A DNA stretch of 21,718 bases from Bacillota bacterium. GTDB lineage: Bacteria > Bacillota > Bacilli > Alicyclobacillales > SLC66. The first letter of the stretch is position 1, and each line of letters begins with the position of its first letter. Positions 12,633-19,728 of this stretch are shown here, piece by piece. Under the pieces are notes generated by a model. It did no database searches, was not told the DNA's origin, and worked only from the letters and a program-made list of their open reading frames with translations. Location of the stretch: assembly GCA_021821185.1 (NCBI GenBank), contig JAKACU010000028.1, positions 1-21,718 on the forward strand, read 5' to 3'. The position numbers and the translations under genes are program-made.

Positions 12633-12923
12633 TCACCGTTTCATTCTGTCTAGTACCGTACGGTACCCATCTGAACCATAGTGTAGACATCGTTTCACTC
12701 GGCTAATCGTGGCTGTGCTTGCTCCGGTCACTTCTTCAATATGGCTGTATGTCATACCTTCATCCAGCATACGCGCCACTTCAAGTCTTTGCGCGAGAGA
12801 CTGCATCTCTCCAATGGTACACAAATCATCGAAAAAACGATCACAGTCTTCGACACTTTGAAGCTGTAACACCGCTTTATAAAGTTGAGCGATCAAAGGA
12901 TCCTTGTGTTTGTCCACTTGCAA
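12633..12923 (-). CDS. yerC: YerC/YecD family TrpR-like DNA-binding protein
   Basis: A 96-aa protein of the TrpR/YerC superfamily. The central segment CDRFFDDLCTIGEMQSLAQRLEVARML (27-53) and the helix-turn-helix TGASTATISRVKRCL (66-80) are nearly those of B. subtilis YerC. The regulated genes are unknown to me. The frame is open far upstream (to 13055), and ATG at 12944 is possible. The TTG at 12923 gives the family start (MQVDKHKDPLIAQLY) and is preceded by AAGGGAAGGTGG, with AGGTG ending seven bases before it. This puts the first 47 nt of yerC inside the zur coding sequence in another frame. Followed 6 nt later by pcrB. Confidence 0.88.
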   Translation of the reverse strand: MQVDKHKDPLIAQLYKAVLQLQSVEDCDRFFDDLCTIGEMQSLAQRLEVARMLDEGMTYSHIEEVTGASTATISRVKRCLHYGSDGYRTVLDRMKR

Positions 12924-13365
12924 CAGGCTCCACCTTCCCTTCATGGTGAGGCCCTGGTTGGCAATCTGCACAATATCCCAATACCTCAAATCGATGTTGC
13001 AAAACCATAAAACCTTGTGGCGCCAACCCGACATCAGGCATCGGACAATGGTCAATCACCATCGTTATGCCACATGCAATGCATATATAATGATGATGGT
13101 GTGACGTTTGACACGCGATGCGATACTTTGTTTCATTATCTTCAAAGCGCGACTCCTCAATAATGCCTTCATCGCGCAGCGTCTTCAGGTTTCGATAGAC
13201 CGTTTCGAGGCTCATCGTAGGATACTTTTCTTTCATCGCATCAATCAGTTCACGGGCATTAATATATCGGTTATGGCTTAGTAAATAATCGAGGATATCA
13301 CGGCGTTTCCCTGTGGCCCGATATCCGCGATCTTTTAATTCTGTCATATACACATCAGTACGCAT
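12877..13365 (-). CDS. zur: Fur-family zinc uptake regulator Zur
   Basis: A 162-aa metalloregulator. It has an N-terminal winged helix (GKRRDILDYLL, then SLETVYRNLKTLRDEGII at 52-69 as the recognition region). The dimerisation domain carries the histidine cluster SHHHHY (88-93) and two CxxC pairs for structural zinc (Cys95/98 and 132/135). The ICIACG, HCPM and HRFEVLGYCADC segments match B. subtilis Zur better than Fur or PerR, so Zur is my call; the metal is inferred. The frame begins at an ATG at 13386, but that codon lies in the predicted -10 box. ATG at 13365 has GGGGGTGG four bases upstream. About 27 residues after the last Cys form an unusual tail, and the final 15 overlap yerC. I saw no Zur box here. 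Confidence 0.87.
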   Translation of the reverse strand: MRTDVYMTELKDRGYRATGKRRDILDYLLSHNRYINARELIDAMKEKYPTMSLETVYRNLKTLRDEGIIEESRFEDNETKYRIACQTSHHHHYICIACGITMVIDHCPMPDVGLAPQGFMVLQHRFEVLGYCADCQPGPHHEGKVEPVASGQTQGSFDRSTL

Positions 13366-13384
13366 CGGACCACCCCCAGGCTCC

Positions 13385-13414
13385 ATTGTAGACCACTGGA
13401 GTTGGCATCTTCAA
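13385..13414 (-). promoter_or_regulatory. Candidate promoter of zur-yerC-pcrB
   Basis: Minus strand: TTGAAG (13409-13414), an 18-nt spacer, and TACAAT (13385-13390). Transcription would begin near 13378, leaving a leader of about a dozen bases that is mostly the ribosome binding site of the ATG at 13365. It rules out the upstream ATG at 13386 if correct. Confidence 0.5.
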
Positions 13415-13448
13415 GACCCATCGTGTATGCTAACACAAAACAAGCAAG

Positions 13449-13655
13449 CTAAAGATCATATGGCCAGATGTCTAGCAGACTTATATCAAGAGCTTTTGCA
13501 ATGCGTGTAAGTTTTTCAATACGCGATCCGCGCACACCAGCTTCAATAGCGTAAATGTAGCTCGCGGACACTTGAGCACGTTGAGCCAATTCTTGGACTG
13601 TGAGTCCGAGCGATATGCGCTTTTCCCTAACTCGTTCACCCAGTGTTTCCTTCAT
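13449..13655 (-). CDS. Small XRE-family helix-turn-helix regulator
   Basis: A 68-aa single-domain Cro/CI-type DNA-binding protein. The HTH_3 fold is visible: RVREKRISLGLTVQELAQRA (8-27) as helices 1-2, VSASYIYAIEAG (29-40) as the recognition helix, then IEKLTRIAKALDISLLDIW. There is no partner domain. The ATG at 13655 has GGAGGTG ten bases upstream. It is divergent from the GNAT gene, and an imperfect palindrome covering its likely -10 (TACAAT) lies in the 75-nt gap, which suggests autorepression. It ends 84 nt before the zur start. Target genes unknown; not SinR by length. TAG stop. Confidence 0.88.
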   Translation of the reverse strand: MKETLGERVREKRISLGLTVQELAQRAQVSASYIYAIEAGVRGSRIEKLTRIAKALDISLLDIWPYDL

Positions 13656-13680
13656 GATTAAAGGGCACCTCCATTTTCCT

Positions 13681-13703
13681 ATTGTACACTTTATTTGTGC
13701 AAT
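13681..13703. promoter_or_regulatory. Imperfect palindrome, possible XRE operator
   Basis: ATTGTACAC (13681-13689) and TTGTGCAAT (13695-13703) are inverted repeats matching at seven of nine positions, with a 5-nt centre. The left arm contains TACAAT on the minus strand, a likely -10 for the XRE gene. The size and position suit a dimeric HTH protein controlling both divergent genes. Inference only. Confidence 0.4.
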
Positions 13704-13730
13704 CGAGGAATATCTAAAAGGGTGACTTTC

Positions 13731-14264
13731 TTGTCGATCTCATTACAACCCTACGATGACAACGCCGCTCTGGCTCTTTGCAGACAGAGCCAAATTGCTT
13801 TTGCAAACACACCATCCGATGTTTGGCGACTAAACGAATGGCCTTTTTCAAGCACACAAGCAGCCTTGCAAGAAGCCGCCCAACTTACCATCCAGACCTT
13901 AGGACCACAAATGCCGTGCGCTTTTAGCATTATGGATGGAGATGCGGTCATAGGACTTATCGCTGTTACCCATGTCAATGACCGCAACCAAAATGGCCTG
14001 CTTGGGACGTACATCACCCCAAACAGGCGCGGACAGGGATTACAAAAAATAGCGAAAGAATACTTATTTGAACATCTTCCTGCAACATTTGAAACGCTTT
14101 TTTGTATTATCGCAACGAGCAACACCTCGTCGATGCGTTCCATTGTCAAGATTTCTAAAGCGCAAGTAGTGGATCAAGCAAGATTTCATGAATTGCCGAC
14201 TGTCATACGTTTGGAAATATGGCGGGCAGGTACCCCGGTCAACGTGTACAGGATCGATTTGTAA
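13731..14264 (+). CDS. GNAT family N-acetyltransferase
   Basis: A 177-aa acetyltransferase of the RimJ/RimL-like GNAT group. Visible are the beta-strand segment CAFSIMDGDAVIGLIAVTHV (63-82), the acetyl-CoA pyrophosphate loop RRGQGLQKIA (99-108), and a late segment with SNTSSMRSIVKIS where this fold usually has an N-x-x-S helix. The frame opens at TTG 13695, but AAAAGGGTGA at 13717-13725 points to the TTG at 13731, five bases on, giving MSISLQPYDDNAALAL. The substrate is not evident. It is followed 57 nt later by proS with no terminator between, so the two may be co-transcribed. Divergent from the small XRE gene. Confidence 0.8.
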   Translation: MSISLQPYDDNAALALCRQSQIAFANTPSDVWRLNEWPFSSTQAALQEAAQLTIQTLGPQMPCAFSIMDGDAVIGLIAVTHVNDRNQNGLLGTYITPNRRGQGLQKIAKEYLFEHLPATFETLFCIIATSNTSSMRSIVKISKAQVVDQARFHELPTVIRLEIWRAGTPVNVYRIDL

Positions 14265-14321
14265 GGTGTTTTCGGTTATAGTACTAAGGAAGTTGTTGCA
14301 TTTTGAGGCAGGAGGATTTTT

Positions 14322-15770
14322 ATGGCCAAAGAGAAGGATTTTGTTAAAGAAATCACACCGCAAAGCGAAGATTTTTCTCGCTGGTATATCGATGTAATTA
14401 CAAAAGCGGATCTGATGGACTATGCTCCCGTGCGCGGTTGTATCGTGTTTAAGCCTGACGGATATGAACTATGGGAAGCCTGCCAACGTGAACTTGATCG
14501 CAGATTTAAGGAGACTGGACATCGTAATGCCTATTTTCCTTTACTCATCCCGGAAAGCTTTTTCCAAAAGGAAAAAGAACATGTGGAAGGGTTCAACCCC
14601 GAGTTACCATGGGTTACGCAAGTTGGCGACGATAACTTGGAAGAGCGTCTTGCCGTTCGTCCGACTTCGGAAACGATTTTTGGCTACATGTACAGTCAAT
14701 GGATTCAATCTTATCGGGATTTGCCGCTCTTGATCAATCAGTGGGCAAATGTTGTTCGTTGGGAAAAAAGGACTTTACCATTTTTACGCACGAGTGAATT
14801 TCTTTGGCAAGAAGGCCATACGGCCCACGCCACGGCACAAGAAGCACAAGAAGAAACGAAACGAATGCTTGAAGTGTACACAGACTTTTGTGAAACGGAG
14901 TTAGCTATTCCTGTCATTCAAGGTCAAAAGACGCCATCAGAAAAGTTTCCTGGCGCAGTAGCTACCTATTCGCTCGAAGCGATGATGAAAGATGGAAGGG
15001 CACTTCAGGCCGCAACCTCGCATTACCTGGGAGACAATTTCGCACGCGGCTTCGATATCCAATTTCTTGATAAAGATAACGAACGCAAATTTGCCCATAC
15101 GACATCATGGGGGATGACGACACGCATCATTGGTGCCCTCATCATGGTGCATGGTGATGATCGCGGCTTACAACTACCCCCTCGCATCGCGCCAATGCAA
15201 GTGATCGTCATTCCGATTGGCCCTGCCAAAACGCGCGAACGAGTTCTAACGGCGGCCGATGCGATTGTACATTCACTCAAAGTAGCGGGCATTCGTGTCA
15301 AGATGGATGCGAATGAAGACAATAGCCCTGGTTGGAAGTTCAACGAATATGAGATGCGAGGAATCCCAGTTCGCTTAGAGATTGGACCGCGCGACCTTGA
15401 CGCCTCGCAGGTTGTCTTGGTACGTAGGGACACAGGAACGAAAGAAGCAACCCCCATCGAAAACATAGCCCAACACGTACAGGATCTGTTGACCGAAATT
15501 CAAACTTCAATGTACCAAACTGCGTTGGCTTTTCAAGAGGGTCGCTCGCAAAAAGTCGAATCCATCGAAGCATTACACCGTGTCGTGCGTGAAGAAAAAG
15601 GCTTTGCGCTTGCTGGTTGGTGTGGTGATGATGCGTGTGAAAGCCAAATTAAAAATGAGACAGGAGCTACTAGCCGCAATATCCCATTCTCCCCACCTTC
15701 AACCATGGATACTTGCGTTGTGTGTAACCAACCGGCAAAACATACGGTGTGGTTTGCAAGAGCTTACTAA
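14322..15770 (+). CDS. proS: Prolyl-tRNA synthetase, prokaryote type 3 (archaeal/eukaryotic-like, no editing domain)
   Basis: A 482-aa class II synthetase that charges tRNA-Pro. Class II motifs are readable: ARPTSET-type motif (VRPTSETIFGYMYSQWIQ) with the catalytic core RWEKRTLPFLRTSEFLWQEGHTAHAT, and motif 3 as TTSWGMTTRIIGALIMVHGDDRGLQLPP. The anticodon-binding domain follows (IAPMQVIVIPIG onwards), then a C-terminal zinc-binding region with four cysteines (WCGDDACE and CVVCN) ending in the typical aromatic WFARAY. There is no INS editing domain between motifs 2 and 3, so this is the shorter type 3 rather than the roughly 570-aa bacterial type 1. The ATG at 14322 has AGGAGG upstream. The gap from the GNAT gene is too short for a T-box leader. 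A terminator follows. Confidence 0.97.
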   Translation: MAKEKDFVKEITPQSEDFSRWYIDVITKADLMDYAPVRGCIVFKPDGYELWEACQRELDRRFKETGHRNAYFPLLIPESFFQKEKEHVEGFNPELPWVTQVGDDNLEERLAVRPTSETIFGYMYSQWIQSYRDLPLLINQWANVVRWEKRTLPFLRTSEFLWQEGHTAHATAQEAQEETKRMLEVYTDFCETELAIPVIQGQKTPSEKFPGAVATYSLEAMMKDGRALQAATSHYLGDNFARGFDIQFLDKDNERKFAHTTSWGMTTRIIGALIMVHGDDRGLQLPPRIAPMQVIVIPIGPAKTRERVLTAADAIVHSLKVAGIRVKMDANEDNSPGWKFNEYEMRGIPVRLEIGPRDLDASQVVLVRRDTGTKEATPIENIAQHVQDLLTEIQTSMYQTALAFQEGRSQKVESIEALHRVVREEKGFALAGWCGDDACESQIKNETGATSRNIPFSPPSTMDTCVVCNQPAKHTVWFARAY

Positions 15771-15791
15771 ATCCCTTCAAAAATGACGCAT

Positions 15792-15823
15792 GACGCACTC
15801 ATCAAACGAGTGCGTCTTTCTTT
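15792..15823 (+). terminator. Intrinsic terminator after proS
   Basis: GACGCACTC (15792-15800), loop ATCAAAC, GAGTGCGTC (15808-15816), then TTTCTTT. A perfect 9-bp stem 22 nt after the proS stop. Confidence 0.92.
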
Positions 15824-15843
15824 ACCAACTTGTCTATTACCGC

Positions 15844-15873
15844 TTTACTCATTTGTGTAATACGCAGTATAAT
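15844..15873 (+). promoter_or_regulatory. Candidate promoter of the second XRE gene
   Basis: TTTACT (15844-15849), an 18-nt spacer, and a perfect TATAAT (15868-15873), giving a start near 15880 and a leader of about 30 nt. It lies just after the proS terminator. Confidence 0.6.
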
Positions 15874-15909
15874 TTAGAGAGTGAGCATTTATGATAGAGG
15901 GTGGTCCGC

Positions 15910-16347
15910 ATGCGTCAGGTTGGGCGTTTTAACGGAAACCGATTGTTACAGTTGCGAAGATCCTTCGCGTGGTCCTTGGAAGATTTGTCAACACGCTCTG
16001 GAGTTTCTATCAGTCACATTTCGCAACTCGAAAAGGGGACAAGAAAGAGCCCGTCAGTTGACCTCGTTTATAAATTGTGTCAAGCTCTTGGCATTTCGAT
16101 TTACGATTTGTTGGATCTTCCAACAGACTCACAAGAACTTGTTAGTGAGTCACTCGAAGAGTGGGGTAAAACCCAACCTCCTGAAGTCGTTCAATTTTTG
16201 TTAGATGAGAAATCAGAACCTTATCTGACTTTTGCCAAAAAACTTCAAGAAAATAGGCACTCCTCACACGAGGTGTTGCAACTTGTTACAGACTTTATGC
16301 AAGATATTCGCAAAGAAAACTTACAAGACACAAAAGGGCAATTTTAA
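15910..16347 (+). CDS. XRE-family helix-turn-helix transcriptional regulator
   Basis: A 145-aa protein with an N-terminal HTH_3 domain (about residues 10-65). It contains LLQLRRSFAWSLEDLSTRSG, then VSISHISQLEKGTRKSPSVD as the recognition region, and LCQALGISIYDLLDL. The 75-residue C-terminal part (ESLEEWGKTQPPEVVQFLLD onwards) is charged and helical and not a domain I recognise; it could be a dimerisation or ligand module. The frame opens at GTG 15901, but the ATG at 15910 has GAGGGTGG five bases upstream. It is monocistronic: own promoter, terminator before and after. Convergent with pepF. Targets unknown. Confidence 0.87.
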   Translation: MRQVGRFNGNRLLQLRRSFAWSLEDLSTRSGVSISHISQLEKGTRKSPSVDLVYKLCQALGISIYDLLDLPTDSQELVSESLEEWGKTQPPEVVQFLLDEKSEPYLTFAKKLQENRHSSHEVLQLVTDFMQDIRKENLQDTKGQF

Positions 16348-16360
16348 CGTTGCCCTTTTG
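16331..16360. terminator. Hairpin terminator between the XRE gene and pepF
   Basis: CAAAAGGGCAA (16331-16341) pairs with TTGCCCTTTTG (16350-16360), an 11-bp perfect stem with the XRE stop codon in the loop. Each 3' arm ends in a T-rich run on its own strand. It probably serves both convergent transcripts, although the tail past the stem is only partly T-rich. Confidence 0.65.
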
Positions 16361-16376
16361 CGTTTCACGAGCGATC

Positions 16377-18173
16377 TTAGCCTAAAAGTTGCTCAAGTTC
16401 CGTAACAAGGTCACCATACACCGATAGAGCTTGCGTGATAACTTGTGGATCATTCATGTTTAGGCCCGCTTCTTGAAGTACAGCAAGTGGGTAGTCTTTC
16501 GACCCGCTTTTTAAAAATCCCAGGTATTTTTGCGCTGCGTTAACGCCATCTTTGCGGATGCGATCGGCAAACACTAACGCTGCACTCATTCCTGTCGCGT
16601 ATTGATACACATAAAACGGCCGATAGAAATGTGGAATGCGCGACCATTCAGCGGTTGAACGATCGTCTTCGCGGTACGCATTGCCATGATAGAACTGGTT
16701 GAGCGTCGAGTACATGTCACACAAGGAGTCATGTGTCAGCGCCGCACCTTCCTCTACTTGACGATGTGCCATCAACTCAAATTCCGCAAACATAGTTTGC
16801 CGATAGATCGTTCCTGTTAGCGAGTCTAACTACTGATTGATCAGTACAGCACGGGCTTTTGGATCATTCGTGACATCGAGCAGATGATTCACTAAGAGAG
16901 TTTCGTTGACCGTACTCGCGATTTCCGCCAAGAAAATCGAGTACCCCGAATACTGTGGAGGCTGATTGTTCCCTGACAAGTACGTGTGCATACTGTGACC
17001 AAGTTCATGCGCTAGCGTCGATACGCTATTGTAATCGCCTTGGAAATTCAACAACACATAAGGGCGCGTGGCATAAAAGCCCGTAGAGTAAGCTCCACTT
17101 CTTTTACCTGGATTTTCGAAAACATCAATCCAACGCTCTGTCAAGGCTGTTTGTAGCGTATGCCCATAGTCCTGTCCTAAAGCAGAAAGTCCCTTTTTCA
17201 CCAAATCAAAAGCAGCATCAAAAGAATAATCATCCAGGCTGGCTTCAACTAGCGGCACATACTTATCATACATGTGAATAGCATCCAGATTAAGTCGTTT
17301 ACGACGTAATTCCCAATACCGATGAACGAACGTGATGTTGTTGCGCACGCCTTCGATCAATGCATCATAAACCGTCTCCGGAATGTTATTTGAAAACAAC
17401 GCTGCTTGCCTAGCTGTCTCAAACCCACGAGCGTGCGCTAGCGAAATGTCTTTTGAGACACTTGTGGCATACAAGGCCGAGATGGTGTTTTTGTGAGCTA
17501 GGTAGGTGTCATACACATGATTAAATGCTTGGCGTCGTACATCACGGTTCTCATTACGAAGCAATAGGCCAAGGCGTCCCTCTGTCACCGTATACTCTAC
17601 ATCATCCACCGTAAATGCGCCGTGAACGAAGTCCGCATTGGTTAATTGGGAAAACACGCGATGACTTGCGCCAAATACTTCTTGTAGCGAAGCAAGAAGT
17701 GATTCAGCTTGCGGTGTTAAAACATGCGGTTTGCTACGCAAAATGTCTTCCAGGATGTGCTTATACTCAGCAAGTGGTTCGGCATCAGCATAAGCTTGCA
17801 ACTGCTCCTGTGGCAAACTCAGTAGTTCCGGTTCAAAAAAACTCTCTTTTTCACTATAAGCTGCCTGCAGCATCTGCATGCGGCTCATCATAGCCTGATA
17901 CATCGGCACCCGTGTGTCTTGGTCATTTTTGGTGTGAGCATAGATGCCAAGTTTACCTAGACGCTCAGAAATTTCCTTTGAAATTTCAAAGTAATGTAAA
18001 ACCACCTCAGGCCCTTCCCCAAGGTGCCCCCGAACAGCGTCTAGTGGATCTTGTTCAATCACTTTACGCACAGCATCTAACTCCGCATCCCATGCATCAT
18101 CCGTAGCAAACATGGCATCCAAAGACCATTGATACTTCGCGTCAATCTCCAAACGTTCTTTCAATTCTTGCAT
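16377..18173 (-). pseudogene. pepF: Oligoendopeptidase F (M3B) with in-frame amber stop
   Basis: A cytoplasmic zinc metallopeptidase of the M3 family that cuts peptides of roughly 7-17 residues. The frame would be 598 aa, normal for PepF, but codon 448 is TAG (16830-16832). The first part (18173-16830, 447 aa) contains the zinc site HELGH (389-393) and the third ligand region FLAEIASTVNE (Glu near 417). After the stop the same frame continues without a shift as LDSLTGTIYRQTMFAEFE and the C-terminal IPHFYRPFYVYQYATG, both family-typical; in relatives the interrupted residue is commonly Tyr, one base from TAG. The ATG start at 18173 has GAAGGGGGA upstream. The downstream ATG at 16793 has no good ribosome site. 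The truncated product would lack the C-terminal substrate-binding His and Tyr residues. A sequencing error is possible. It sits 45 nt after the permease gene. Confidence 0.9.
16830..16832 (-). other. In-frame TAG interrupting pepF
   Basis: The context is ATC AAT CAG TAG TTA GAC TCG on the minus strand. Reading frame and similarity continue on both sides, so this is a single-codon nonsense change and not a frameshift. TAG is used as an ordinary stop by ligA, pcrB and the small XRE gene in this same window. Confidence 0.9.
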
Positions 18174-18218
18174 GATAGTCCCCCTTCCTCACTTCCCTTC
18201 AGGATAAACTTATCAGCC

Positions 18219-19580
18219 TTAAATTTCCACCGTCCCGTTTCGTTTGGAGAGCGCATAATAGACAAAGCCAGCTACAATAAAGCCCACATAAAAAGTTAGG
18301 TCGGCACCATGTAACCATTGCGCTATGGGACCTGTGTAGATCTGTGCACTCATAAATGGAATCGATACAACAAAGCCAATGACAAAACTGATTAAACCGG
18401 GCCAGTAAACAGCTTTCTTATTGCGTACATCTTCCTCATCTTTGCTGTAACGCTTTAAGACATAAAAATCAACAAGAAGGACAGCAACCCATGGTGTTAA
18501 CCAATAACCGAGCACCAATAAAAAATTCTCGTAATTACTTTCAAACTGCCCCGATCCGATGAGGCTTAGGATCAATCCGATGATGCTCGCCACAATCGTT
18601 AAGACAACGCGTGGCAAACGAATACCAAGCGCACCCGCCGATAACGCGTTCGAGTACACATTGAGCGCATCAGCGGCCGTTCCCCCTAAGACAACAGCAA
18701 TCACGGCAATTACACCAAAGCCACCCATCGCCATATGCAAGGACACAATGATATTCGGTGACCCTGCACCGGCCAAGATCGACACAGCAACACCGACAAT
18801 TTCCAACCACGCTGATGCAATGAAGGATCCCCAAAAGGCATTCTTTAGGATGGATTGACGAGATGTTGCCTTTTCCAGATAACGACTGTAATCTGACGCA
18901 TAGGGCCCCCAACTGCCGACATACGAAAAGGCCGCAGCAAGCATAATTGCAAACATAGCCCATAGGGAATCCGTCTTTGGATGGTAGAGGGCGAGTGTCG
19001 AAAAATGGGTCAAAGCAACAACACTACCAATAAGAAAGACAGCCGCAAGCACAATCGCCATGATGCGTTCGTACAGGTGAATAAGATTGTGACCATATAT
19101 AGCCAACAATCCCTGTACGACCACGAGCAAGGCTGCCGCTTGCACATATGATAACGCAGGAAACAGAATGCGCAGGCCAAATGCTCCAAGGATATTATTG
19201 ACCGTGAACCAGCCAATCGTACTCAGGTAATTTAAGAGCGCTGGAAGATAACCACCGACACGCCCAAAAGAATACCTGCCGATCATTAACTGTGGCAGTC
19301 CATAAGTCGGGCCCATAGCTGCACAAGCACCAACCAATAAGCTACCTAAGAGGTTACCTATTATAATGGCGATCAGGGTATAACTCCATGGGAGACCCAA
19401 AGCAATGGGCAAAGCCCCTAAAGCAAATGAACCGATCGACAAATTACTACCAAGCCACAGAGTAAACTGGCTACGCGCAGACCCATGTCTTTCTGCATGG
19501 GACACAGCCTCAACTCCATAGGGTTCTATGCGTAAGAGTTTTTTACCATAGCGTGCATGATCCGACGGAAAAACAGCCAT
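18219..19580 (-). CDS. NCS1-family nucleobase permease (cytosine/purine type)
   Basis: A 453-aa integral membrane transporter of the nucleobase-cation-symport-1 family, which imports cytosine, purines, allantoin, hydantoins or related compounds with H+ or Na+. The N-terminus has the family pattern RIEPYGVEAVSHAERHG followed by LWLGSNLSIGSFALGALP (about 41-58). SYVGSWGPYASDYSRYL is the conserved loop after TM6, and about twelve hydrophobic segments run to the C-terminus. The ATG at 19580 has GGAGGTG four bases upstream. A candidate promoter precedes it, and pepF follows after 45 nt with no terminator, so they may form one transcript. The substrate cannot be fixed from sequence; a link to the purE-purK genes 7 kb away is not implied. 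Confidence 0.9.
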   Translation of the reverse strand: MAVFPSDHARYGKKLLRIEPYGVEAVSHAERHGSARSQFTLWLGSNLSIGSFALGALPIALGLPWSYTLIAIIIGNLLGSLLVGACAAMGPTYGLPQLMIGRYSFGRVGGYLPALLNYLSTIGWFTVNNILGAFGLRILFPALSYVQAAALLVVVQGLLAIYGHNLIHLYERIMAIVLAAVFLIGSVVALTHFSTLALYHPKTDSLWAMFAIMLAAAFSYVGSWGPYASDYSRYLEKATSRQSILKNAFWGSFIASAWLEIVGVAVSILAGAGSPNIIVSLHMAMGGFGVIAVIAVVLGGTAADALNVYSNALSAGALGIRLPRVVLTIVASIIGLILSLIGSGQFESNYENFLLVLGYWLTPWVAVLLVDFYVLKRYSKDEEDVRNKKAVYWPGLISFVIGFVVSIPFMSAQIYTGPIAQWLHGADLTFYVGFIVAGFVYYALSKRNGTVEI

Positions 19581-19616
19581 ATGACACCTCCAAAAGTTCT
19601 AACTCCATGACATATG

Positions 19617-19645
19617 TATATACACTTGTGTTGAAATGTTAGCAA
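19617..19645 (-). promoter_or_regulatory. Candidate promoter of the NCS1 permease-pepF unit
   Basis: Minus strand: TTGCTA (19640-19645), a 17-nt spacer, and TATATA (19617-19622). Both boxes match at four of six positions. Transcription would begin near 19610, 30 nt before the ATG. Confidence 0.4.
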
Positions 19646-19714
19646 TAGGCATTTCATTGCGGGCTTACCTTATTTCCTATATCATGAAGATCATCACTAT
19701 ATTTGTGGCGAAGC

Positions 19715-19720
19715 GGAGGA
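19715..19720 (+). promoter_or_regulatory. Shine-Dalgarno site that decides the glyQS start
   Basis: GGAGGA lies eight bases before the TTG at 19729. None of the upstream in-frame starts from 19636 onward has a comparable site, and the family N-terminus begins at this TTG. Confidence 0.8.
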
Positions 19721-19728
19721 TATGGACA

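Noticed and set aside
14265..14321. T-box leader for proS (and at 19646-19728 for glyQS)
   Set aside because: The gaps are far too short for a T-box and contain no matching motif or terminator.
15023..15466. 147-aa minus-strand ORF
   Set aside because: It is the antisense shadow of proS with no ribosome site of its own.
15897..15911. AGGGTGGTCCGC resembles the T-box antiterminator motif
   Set aside because: One conserved base is missing, there is no stem I or specifier loop, and it serves as the ribosome site of an XRE gene, not a synthetase.
16830..16832. Pyrrolysine codon in pepF
   Set aside because: PepF is not a known Pyl protein, the position is normally Tyr, and TAG is an ordinary stop in at least three neighbouring genes.
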